A model generated the notes under the pieces. The model was not told where the DNA came from. It made no database searches and saw only the letters and a list, made by a program, of their open reading frames with translations. From NCBI GenBank assembly GCA_937902865.1, contig CALFNJ010000246.1, forward strand, positions 1 through 7,972: a stretch of DNA of 7,972 bases, read 5' to 3'. Source of the stretch: an uncultured Opitutaceae bacterium (GTDB lineage Bacteria; Verrucomicrobiota; Verrucomicrobiia; Opitutales; Opitutaceae). The first letter of the stretch is position 1; each line of letters opens with the position of its first letter. Of the stretch, positions 1 to 6,386 are shown in pieces. The position numbers and the translations under genes are program-made.

Positions 1-891
<891 letters not shown>

Positions 892-1203
892 GGGAAATGG
901 AGAGTTGAAAGAGAAAGTCTCAGTCGGATGGAGGGGAAATCAAGCGCGGATTCAACTGTCACGCAAGAGGCTCACGGGCACTGGCCGGAGAAAGCGCGAT
1001 CGTGGAAAGCGCGATTCGAAAACGCTCACCGCGAATCACACCAAAAATTATCCGGACTACAGAAATAAGGGGACCACGGAACACACGGAATACACAGAAT
1101 GCAGAAGGGCTGAGTTCCGTGTCTTCCGTGGGCCCCTTATTTCTGTAGTCCGGATAATTTTGGTGTGATTCGCGGTGAGCCCTTCCTGGCTTTGCGCTGC
1201 GCC
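892..1203. other. Intergenic region upstream of pdhA
   Basis: This 312-bp stretch lies between the Nudix stop codon and the pdhA start, both genes running leftward. Its central part is the inverted repeat at 1024-1180. The 132 bp next to pdhA (892-1023) would be the pdhA leader and promoter region; no convincing -35/-10 pair or ribosome-binding site was found there. An 11-bp direct repeat (GAAAGCGCGAT at 990-1000 and 1005-1015) lies just beside the inverted repeat. Open frames that cross this region encode the repeat itself and look spurious. Confidence 0.7.
1024..1180. repeat. 157-bp near-perfect inverted repeat (long hairpin)
   Basis: The left arm, 1024-1090 (67 nt, starting GCTCACCGCGAATCACACC), is the reverse complement of the right arm, 1115-1180 (66 nt). 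There are only two mismatches (A/C at the GGGG[A/C]CCACGG step and C/G in GGAA[C/G]ACACGG) and one indel (five versus four A). The 24-nt centre (1091-1114) is not paired. As RNA it would form a very long stem. Read leftward it begins 23 nt after the Nudix stop and ends in a short T4 run, so it could reduce read-through into pdhA, but it is far longer than an intrinsic terminator and lacks a proper U-tract. It is more likely a dispersed REP- or MITE-like element. No transposase and no clear target-site duplication are visible. Confidence 0.9.
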
Positions 1204-1707
1204 TCACGCAGGCGTGATCTGCTCGATCTCGACCCGCAGTGGTTTTCCCGGCGCGCAGTCGGCGCGGAGCGCGACGAACTTGTCGCGATAGCGGTCGTAG
1301 ATTGGCCAAAGCGCGGTGCGATCGGTCTCGGGGATCGGCAGCGCCTCGATCGCCGCACGGGAGAAGAAACCGAAGCGTCCCTCCGAGATCGTGGGCGGCA
1401 GAGTCGGGATGGGACGGGTGGCGCGGAAGAGAAACAGCAGCCAGTGGGCTTCGCCTTCGTAGGCCTTTTCCGCGATCATCGCGAAAAGATGCAGGTCCGA
1501 AGGAGCGAGCTCGAAGCCGGTTTCCTCACGGGTTTCCCGCACGGCGCATTCGAAAGGGGACTCGCCCGTGCTGGTTTCCAGCTTGCCGCCGATGGGACTC
1601 CAGACGCCCAGGTTGGGCGGCTTGGCACGCAGGAGCAGCAGTTGTTCGCCGGCGGGATTCTCGAGGAAAACCAGCACGGCAATCTTGTAGGCGAGGGCAG
1701 AGGTCAT
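1204..1707 (-). CDS. Nudix (MutT-type) hydrolase
   Basis: This is a 167-aa cytoplasmic hydrolase of the Nudix superfamily, which cleaves nucleoside diphosphates linked to another moiety; the substrate cannot be read from the sequence. The strand order fits: YKIAVLVFLE (7-16), LLLLRAKPPN (23-32), WSPIGGKLE (36-44), then the Nudix box from G41 to F65 ending RETREETGF with all catalytic Glu/Arg present. The box has seven residues, not five, between its first Gly and the following Glu. The C-terminal half (HWLLFLFRATRP, then an FFSRAAIEALPIPETDR stretch) is typical of the fold. ATG at 1705-1707 was chosen. The frame extends upstream to a TTG at 1785, but those extra 26 residues are low-complexity and unlike the family. 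No clear ribosome-binding site precedes either start. The gene lies upstream of pdhA on the same strand and is transcribed away from the gene at 1810. Confidence 0.88.
   Translation of the reverse strand: MTSALAYKIAVLVFLENPAGEQLLLLRAKPPNLGVWSPIGGKLETSTGESPFECAVRETREETGFELAPSDLHLFAMIAEKAYEGEAHWLLFLFRATRPIPTLPPTISEGRFGFFSRAAIEALPIPETDRTALWPIYDRYRDKFVALRADCAPGKPLRVEIEQITPA
1513..1587 (-). other. Nudix box (25-residue variant)
   Basis: The segment encodes the catalytic loop-helix-loop. The canonical pattern is G-x5-E-x7-R-E-U-x-E-E-x-G-U (23 residues). Here it reads G-KLETSTG-E-SPFECAV-RETREETGF, with two extra residues in the first loop and Thr at the first hydrophobic position. The metal-binding REXXEE core is intact, so activity is expected. 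Confidence 0.85.
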
Positions 1708-1809
1708 ACGGTGGCGATCGGTCGGCGGAAGTTGGTCAGAGCCGGTGCCGGACTTTGAGCGTGACGCACCCGGCTGACCCGACAACGATTTTTCCGCCGA
1801 CGACTCCGC
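1708..1809. promoter_or_regulatory. Divergent intergenic region (probable promoters both ways)
   Basis: These 102 bp separate the leftward Nudix start from the rightward start at 1810, so promoters for both genes are expected here by arrangement. The short AT-rich block around 1785-1795 (AACGATTTTTCC) is the only compositional feature. No matching -35/-10 hexamer pair could be assigned with confidence. Confidence 0.35.
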
Positions 1810-2526
1810 ATGAGATTCCGTCCCGCGTTTTTCCTCTTCGTCCTGCTCGCCACGCCGATCATGGCGGCTCAGGCACCCGACTCCTCAGAGGTGAAGATCC
1901 GGCTGTTGACGGATGCGCTGACGGCACGCGATCGCGGCGACTACGCCACGGCCAAGTCCAAGCTCGAAGCGCTCCAGGCCATCGCACCGAACGATCCGAC
2001 AGTCCGGCGGATTCTGGCGGATGTCGTGGCCCGGCAGAGCGCGCCGCCGGCGCCGCCGCCTCGTCCCGCGCCGCCGCCGGAACCGGTGATCGAATCACCG
2101 CCGGCGCCCGCTCCTGCGACCACGCCGAGGGCGGAAGCGAAGCCGGCTGCGGCCATCCCGGGCCAGGTGGTCATGCCCGTGGTGCACGTGGAGAAAAGCG
2201 ACACGCCTGACACGGCGCCCAAGGATCCGCGCAGTCCTGAAGCCCGCCGCGCCGCCGCCGCGGCCGAGGCGCTGCTCCACGCCAACGACGCGCCGCTGGG
2301 CCGGGTGATGTCGTACGTGGAAGCGCAGCGCGCGCTGGCGCGCACCCAGGCGCGCGACCAGGACTACGCGGCGGCGATCGCGACGCTCGAGGCGGCGTTG
2401 GATGAACTCCAGCGTCCGGTGAATGAATTGCGGGCGGAGCGTCGCGCCTACGCGGCGCAAAAGCGCGAATTGGAGCGAGAGCAAGAGCGTGCCCGGACGG
2501 GCGTCCGGATCCGGCAGAAGCGATAG
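1810..2526 (+). CDS. Exported TPR-like protein with proline/alanine-rich linker
   Basis: This 238-aa protein is not recognised as a named family. Residues 1-20 form a signal peptide (MRFR, hydrophobic FFLFVLLATPIM, then an AXA-type site before QAPD), so the mature protein is periplasmic or exported. Residues ~30-72 look like a TPR unit (LTARDRGDYATAKSKLEAL, then APNDP). Residues 78-117 are rich in Pro and Ala. Residues 142-229 are helical and charged, with a second TPR-like pair (YVEAQRALARTQARDQDYAA, 169-188) and a C-terminal heptad-like, Arg/Glu-rich helix. This points to protein-protein scaffolding in the envelope. ATG 1810 is the only start that keeps the signal peptide; no Shine-Dalgarno is seen. 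It stops with TAG, with an in-frame TGA two codons later. It lies 282 bp before the pilus-like operon on the same strand, so an accessory role there is possible but unproven. It does not look like the Ig-fold Amuc_1102. Confidence 0.75.
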   Translation: MRFRPAFFLFVLLATPIMAAQAPDSSEVKIRLLTDALTARDRGDYATAKSKLEALQAIAPNDPTVRRILADVVARQSAPPAPPPRPAPPPEPVIESPPAPAPATTPRAEAKPAAAIPGQVVMPVVHVEKSDTPDTAPKDPRSPEARRAAAAAEALLHANDAPLGRVMSYVEAQRALARTQARDQDYAAAIATLEAALDELQRPVNELRAERRAYAAQKRELEREQERARTGVRIRQKR

Positions 2527-2542
2527 AGGCCATGAGCCGCGG

Positions 2543-2686
2543 CAAATAACAAATCACGAGTGCCAGCTTCCAAATGCAGCAGGCACGGCGGCACGGACCG
2601 CGTGCTGACACGGCTCGATGGCTCGCACGCCCGGCGGAATTTCGTCCGGGAAATTTTTGGAATCTGGCTGTTTTGATTTTTGGGGG
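2543..2686. repeat. Degenerate inverted repeat in the operon leader
   Basis: GCCAGCTTCCAAA at 2562-2574 is matched in reverse complement by TTTGGAATCTGGC at 2656-2668 (12 of 13). Weaker AT-rich similarity continues outward on both sides (CAAATAACAAATCAC on the left; TTTTGATTTTTGG on the right). The spacing between the cores is about 80 bp, so this is not a terminator hairpin. It may be a decayed copy of a dispersed palindromic repeat. Confidence 0.4.
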
Positions 2687-2791
2687 TTTCGACGTCTGCG
2701 TCGCGAGATCGTGGGGCGCGAATGAGCCGCTCGGTTTTTCGGAGATTAAACCCGGTGCGGCTGAAAGATGCTTGAGCGCGGCGGCGTTTCT

Positions 2792-2797
2792 GAGGGG
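2792..2797 (+). promoter_or_regulatory. Possible ribosome-binding site for the PilM-PilN gene
   Basis: GAGGGG lies 11 nt before the GTG at 2809 and 20 nt before the in-frame ATG at 2818. This favours the GTG, although the spacing is longer than ideal. Confidence 0.4.
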
Positions 2798-2808
2798 AAA
2801 CGCGAATT

Positions 2809-4494
2809 GTGCCGCTTATGCCTCCTTCGTTTTTTCCCGGATTGGTTTCGCTGCGACCGCGCGTGCTGGCGATCGACTGTGGTTTCAGCCACGTGGCGAT
2901 CGGACTCTTCGCCGCGGGCGCCGCCGGCGGGCTGGTGCTGCGGCGGCTGGCGCTCGAACCTTTGCCCGCCGTTCCGATGACGCCGGCGGAGTGGGCCGAG
3001 GCGGGGGGGCGGGTGCTCGCGGACGTGGCTCGCCGGGAAAATTTCCGAGGCGACTGCCGGATGGCGCTGCCGGGCCATCACACGCTGGTGAAATTTGTCC
3101 GCACGCCGGCCTTGTCGGGCGCGGGAAGGGACGCGGCGGTGAATTTCGAGGCGCGTCGGAGCATTCCCTGCCCGCTGGAAGACGTGGCCTGGGACCACCT
3201 TGCGACGACGAAGAGCGCGGCGGAGATGGAGATCATGTTTGCGGCGGTGCGCAGGGATCTGGCGGAGAAGCTTCATGACCGGGCTGGGGCGGCGGGTCTG
3301 CGCGTGACGCAGCTGGTGCCGGCGTCGCTCGCGCTGCTGCATGGCTTCCGGCGGCAGCAGGCGGCGCGTGAGCCGGCGCTCGTGGTCGAAATCGGGGCGC
3401 GGTCGACCCAGCTGGCATTCCTGTCGGGCGACGAATTTTTCCTGCGGACGTTTCCTCTCGGAGGAGACACCGTCTCGCGGGCCCTGGCGGCGGCGGTGGG
3501 GGTCGAACAGGCGGCCGCGGAACGATTGAAAATCCAGATCCTTGGCGGTGCGCCGAATGCGCTCACGGATTCGGCTGGGCCCGAGACAATGCGGCGGGCG
3601 ACCGGAGATTTTGCGCACCGCCTCCATTTCGAGATCGTCCGGACGACGGTTCACTATCGCCGCCGCCTGGCCGGTAAATCTCCCGCGGTCATTCATCTCA
3701 CGGGAGGCGGAGCCCCGCTGCCGGAACTGCCGGGGCTCCTCGCGGACAAGCTGGGTCTTCGCGTGTTCCGTTACGACCCCCTGCGCGACGTGGCGGTTCT
3801 GCCCGGTGCGCGCGCGGTCTCGGCCGGCGCCGAAGGTCGGCTGGCCTCGCTCGTCGGCCTGGCGAGCGGCCTTGTGGATCGCTCCTGGCCCCCGCTCACC
3901 CTGGTGCCGCGCCACCTGCTCCTTGCAGACGAGACGCGCCGGCGACGCTCCACCGCGATGGCGGCGGCCGTAGTAGCCGCGATCGCGCCGCTGCCGCTGT
4001 TTTGGTCCAGTCATCGCGCGACGGTTGCCGCCGAGGCCGCCGCCAGAAAGGTCGAGCGGGAGCTTGTTCCCCTTCGCGGCTTTGCGGCGCGCAATCGCGA
4101 CAGCCTCGCACGGACCAAGGCGCTCAGCGCCGAGTGTGAGCAGGCACAGGCCTTGATCGCGGCGAGATCCGACTGGGTGCGCTTTTTCGCCGACCTGCAG
4201 GACCGGTTGGCAAGGATGGGGGACATTTGGCTGGATGCGCTGCAACCGGCGCCGCGGCAAAGCGCCGACGCGCGGCGGGAGGAGCGAAAATTTTTGATCG
4301 AAGGACGCCTGCTCGATCGGAAGTCGGCAGGCTCCGATACGAGCGGGTCGCGAGAACGGGTGCGCACGCTGCTCGAACTGCTGAGAGATTCGCCGTATAT
4401 CGCGCGAGTCGAGGACAGCCGATTTGTGGACGAGGCGCCGGGGGTTCTTCGCTTCGCGCTGAGTGTCGTGCCGAAGGAGGAAAGGCTGCGATGA
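2809..4494 (+). CDS. pilM: PilM-PilN fusion (Amuc_1101-family PilM-like pilus protein)
   Basis: This 561-aa protein joins an actin/FtsA-like PilM domain to a PilN-like membrane domain. PilM forms the cytoplasmic ring of the type IV pilus alignment complex and docks PilN. The ATPase-fold motifs are phosphate-1 VLAIDCGFSHVAIGLF (19-34), phosphate-2 LVVEIGARSTQLAFLSG (191-207) and adenosine loop IHLTGGGAP (295-303). PLTLVPRHLL (362-371) then resembles the INLLP docking peptide of free-standing PilN. It is followed by RRRR, one membrane helix (383-399), a coiled-coil-like stretch (~404-450) and a PilN-like periplasmic domain (WVRFFADLQDRLARMGDIWL, 456-475). PilM alone is usually ~350 aa and PilN ~200 aa, so the lengths add up. 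The start is GTG 2809 (partial Shine-Dalgarno) or ATG 2818. The gene overlaps the next by ATGA, implying translational coupling. It is the first gene of the operon. Confidence 0.88.
   Translation: MPLMPPSFFPGLVSLRPRVLAIDCGFSHVAIGLFAAGAAGGLVLRRLALEPLPAVPMTPAEWAEAGGRVLADVARRENFRGDCRMALPGHHTLVKFVRTPALSGAGRDAAVNFEARRSIPCPLEDVAWDHLATTKSAAEMEIMFAAVRRDLAEKLHDRAGAAGLRVTQLVPASLALLHGFRRQQAAREPALVVEIGARSTQLAFLSGDEFFLRTFPLGGDTVSRALAAAVGVEQAAAERLKIQILGGAPNALTDSAGPETMRRATGDFAHRLHFEIVRTTVHYRRRLAGKSPAVIHLTGGGAPLPELPGLLADKLGLRVFRYDPLRDVAVLPGARAVSAGAEGRLASLVGLASGLVDRSWPPLTLVPRHLLLADETRRRRSTAMAAAVVAAIAPLPLFWSSHRATVAAEAAARKVERELVPLRGFAARNRDSLARTKALSAECEQAQALIAARSDWVRFFADLQDRLARMGDIWLDALQPAPRQSADARREERKFLIEGRLLDRKSAGSDTSGSRERVRTLLELLRDSPYIARVEDSRFVDEAPGVLRFALSVVPKEERLR
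4474..4480 (+). promoter_or_regulatory. Strong Shine-Dalgarno for the Amuc_1100-like gene
   Basis: AAGGAGG lies inside the end of the PilM-PilN gene, 10 nt before the ATG at 4491. It fixes that start against the longer in-frame opening at 4227, which would lie within the upstream gene. Confidence 0.85.
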
Positions 4495-5501
4495 ATGCTG
4501 CTCTGACCGGACGTCGATTCTGGCTCTGCCTCCTGAGCGTGACAGCAGTCATCCTGCTTGCCGAAGGCGCCGGGCTCGTGCGCATGCACCGCACTGCCGA
4601 ACGAGCCGGCGGTCGCTGGAAAGCGAAGCTGCGCGAACGGAACGATTACGGGACGCAGAGCCCTGCGCCGACCAAGGAAAACGCGGTTCGTCTCGAAACG
4701 AACCTGGCCGCGGTTCGACTGGCACTGGTGGGAGCGGCAGCGAAATTGCAGGCAGACGAAGCGGATCCGGCATCGGGAGAAGCCGGCGGTGGATCGGCGA
4801 CGGCCACCGACACCTTCTTCGAGCTGGCTGCTTTTGCTGCGCGGATACGTCAGCGGGCGGAGAAGGAGGGAATCACCCTGAAGTCAGGAGAGCGCTTCGG
4901 ATTTTCGGCTTATGCCGAGGAACCGCCGACGGCGGAGATGGCCCCGCTCGTTCTCCGGCAAAGGCGCTGGGCGGAGACTCTGCTGAGCCTGCTGTTCGAT
5001 GCTCGCCCGGAAAGCCTCGTTTCCTTTCAGCGCGAGCGTCCGACCCCTGGCACACCCGAGCGGATCGGAGTGAACCGCGTCCGTCCGGCGACACCGAATC
5101 CGAGCGGAATGATCGTGGACTATTTCACTCTCGATCCGCAGCGATCGCTACGCCGTTCGGGAATGGTGGGGGGCACGGCATTCCGGATGGTGTTTACGGG
5201 CTTCACCGGGACATTGCGTTCGTTCCTCAACGATCTCGCAGCCGCGCCACTTCCGCTGGTGGTCCGTTCTGTCGAAGTCACGCATGTGAGCGGCGGGGCC
5301 TCGACCGGAGCTCCGCGACGGTTGGATCGCTCCGCTTCGCTGGTGCCCGGCGATACGGCCCCGATGGGCAAACTTGTGGATTCGACGCCAGTTGGGGTGG
5401 TCGTACCGGCGGCCTCCACGTACACGGTTGTCGTCGAGGTGGTGAATTTCATCGGGAAGGTGCCGGACAAGTTGGCCCCTGGATCGCGGGATTTCGGATG
5501 A
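4491..5501 (+). CDS. Amuc_1100-family pilus-like protein (PilO-like)
   Basis: This 336-aa inner-membrane-anchored periplasmic protein occupies the PilO position. Amuc_1100 of Akkermansia, its presumed family, is 317 aa and is known as a TLR2-active surface protein encoded beside a PilM-like gene and a secretin. Visible features are a short cytoplasmic N-terminus, one membrane helix (~9-30, RRFWLCLLSVTAVILLAEGA), a helical coiled-coil-like region (~34-88), a Gly/Ser-rich linker (~92-106) and two alpha/beta lobes. The second lobe contains AFRMVFTGFTGTLRSFLNDL (230-249), which matches the PilO/GspM pattern of a hydrophobic strand followed by a helix ending FLNDL. It ends in beta-rich YTVVVEVVNF (311-320). 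ATG 4491 overlaps the PilM-PilN stop (ATGA), and its own stop overlaps the next start in the same way. Assignment rests on context plus topology; sequence similarity in this family is low. Confidence 0.8.
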   Translation: MNAALTGRRFWLCLLSVTAVILLAEGAGLVRMHRTAERAGGRWKAKLRERNDYGTQSPAPTKENAVRLETNLAAVRLALVGAAAKLQADEADPASGEAGGGSATATDTFFELAAFAARIRQRAEKEGITLKSGERFGFSAYAEEPPTAEMAPLVLRQRRWAETLLSLLFDARPESLVSFQRERPTPGTPERIGVNRVRPATPNPSGMIVDYFTLDPQRSLRRSGMVGGTAFRMVFTGFTGTLRSFLNDLAAAPLPLVVRSVEVTHVSGGASTGAPRRLDRSASLVPGDTAPMGKLVDSTPVGVVVPAASTYTVVVEVVNFIGKVPDKLAPGSRDFG

Positions 5502-6385
5502 GCACCGTGCGGCGAGTCCTCGTTCATCCGGAAAAGGGAGCACTGGTAGGCGCGCTGTTTCTGTTGGCGTGCAGCACCGCCTGGCTGGCTTGGGCGACAA
5601 CGGAGCCACTTTCAGGTTTGGCCGAGATGCGCGGGGAACTTTGCAACGGTGCGATGGATTCAGCAGTGTCGGCGGAACTGATGTCGGCTGTCTCCGATCC
5701 GTCCGTGGAGGAACGGGCGTGGGAGGCGCCGCAGCCGCAGCCGGACGGGCTGGAATGGCTCTACGATCTGTTCACGCCGCCGACGATTTATCGGCAGGCG
5801 GGGTCCGATGCCTTCCTGGCGTCATTGCCGGCGGTGACGATGCCAGCGCAAAGCTCACGCCACTCCACCTTCGACCTGCTGGAAGTGCGTCCCGCGCTGT
5901 TTCGTCTGCAGCTGGTCGGTTTTGCGGGTGAAGCGGGAAATTGCCTCGGCCTGTTTGAAAATACGCTGACCACGGAGCATTTCCTCGCCGGCTCGGACGA
6001 GCTGATTTCCGGGCTTGGACTGCGGATCGAGCATTTTCGGGTGGTGCGACCGCAAGATCGGAACGCCGACGAGAGGGGAGCGACGACGGGCTGGATCGCG
6101 GAGGCCTTGGTGCGCGACGAAGCCAGCGGCGAGGAAATCATGCTCACGGATCGCGAGCGCACCTATCATGGCGAACCCTCGGCGGTGCTTGGTCATCATG
6201 GAGCGTCCGATGAGCGATTCACCCTCCAGCGGGGCGAGGAGATTGAATGCGACGGAATTTGTTACCGCGTTCAAGCCGTCCAGCTCGCTCCTCCGACGGT
6301 GGAACTGACCGCCGTATCTCCCGTGGAAACGGAGACCGAGCCTGAAGTCTGGACGCTGACCATGGCATCGGAAGGAGGATCTTGA
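5498..6385 (+). CDS. Amuc_1099-family pilus-like system protein (PilP position)
   Basis: This 295-aa protein has an uncleaved N-terminal membrane helix (~14-33, GALVGALFLLACSTAWLAWA) and a periplasmic remainder. The recognisable family mark is WLYDLFTPPTIYRQ (87-100). After it come two beta-rich segments: FRLQLVGFAG (135-144) and a C-terminal strand-rich part with IECDGICYRVQAV (249-261). The beta-barrel-like HQ/PilP fold is a plausible analogue, since PilP links PilNO to the PilQ secretin, but similarity to PilP is not visible and this is inference from gene order. There are four periplasmic cysteines (49, 149, 251, 256). ATG 5498 overlaps the preceding stop (ATGA); the frame is open further upstream to 4463, but that would overlap the whole Amuc_1100-like gene. 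No strong Shine-Dalgarno is seen, which suits coupled translation. The stop is one base before the secretin ATG. Confidence 0.78.
   Translation: MSTVRRVLVHPEKGALVGALFLLACSTAWLAWATTEPLSGLAEMRGELCNGAMDSAVSAELMSAVSDPSVEERAWEAPQPQPDGLEWLYDLFTPPTIYRQAGSDAFLASLPAVTMPAQSSRHSTFDLLEVRPALFRLQLVGFAGEAGNCLGLFENTLTTEHFLAGSDELISGLGLRIEHFRVVRPQDRNADERGATTGWIAEALVRDEASGEEIMLTDRERTYHGEPSAVLGHHGASDERFTLQRGEEIECDGICYRVQAVQLAPPTVELTAVSPVETETEPEVWTLTMASEGGS
6372..6378 (+). promoter_or_regulatory. Strong Shine-Dalgarno for the secretin gene
   Basis: AAGGAGG sits at the end of the Amuc_1099-like gene, 8 nt before the ATG at 6387. It confirms the secretin start. Confidence 0.85.
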
Positions 6386-6386
6386 G

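Larger units (their letters stand above)
2527..2808. other. Intergenic leader of the pilus-like operon
   Basis: The 282 bp between the TPR-protein stop and the PilM-like start hold no convincing gene. A frame crossing it from 2574 runs into pilM in the wrong phase and gives an Arg/Gly-rich product typical of GC-rich shadow frames. The stretch at about 2650-2690 is markedly AT-rich for this genome, and imperfect inverted-repeat arms lie at about 2543-2575 and 2655-2686. The operon promoter is presumably here, but no hexamer pair could be fixed. Confidence 0.5.

Noticed and set aside
990..1015. Two GAAAGCGCGAT copies 15 bp apart as an operator
   Set aside because: Only two copies, no dyad symmetry, and too little evidence for regulation; noted only as a short direct repeat.
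1204..1785. Longer Nudix protein starting at TTG 1785
   Set aside because: The extra 26 residues are polar and low-complexity, there is no ribosome-binding site, and the ATG at 1707 directly precedes the first Nudix strand.
3003..3009. Run of seven G in the PilM-PilN gene as a phase-variation or frameshift site
   Set aside because: The reading frame is intact on both sides with family motifs before and after. A G7 run is unremarkable at this GC content.
2574..3278. Rightward frame through the operon leader into pilM
   Set aside because: It overlaps pilM out of phase, turns Arg/Gly-rich, and has no ribosome-binding site or domain.
2746..4260. 504-aa leftward open frame opposite the PilM-PilN gene
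   Set aside because: The product is Arg/Gln/His-rich with no recognisable fold. The opposite strand carries clear actin-like and PilN motifs, so this is a codon-bias shadow.
4463..5497. Longer N-terminus for the Amuc_1099-like gene
   Set aside because: The extension would overlap the entire Amuc_1100-like gene in another frame. The ATGA-coupled start at 5498 precedes a normal membrane anchor.
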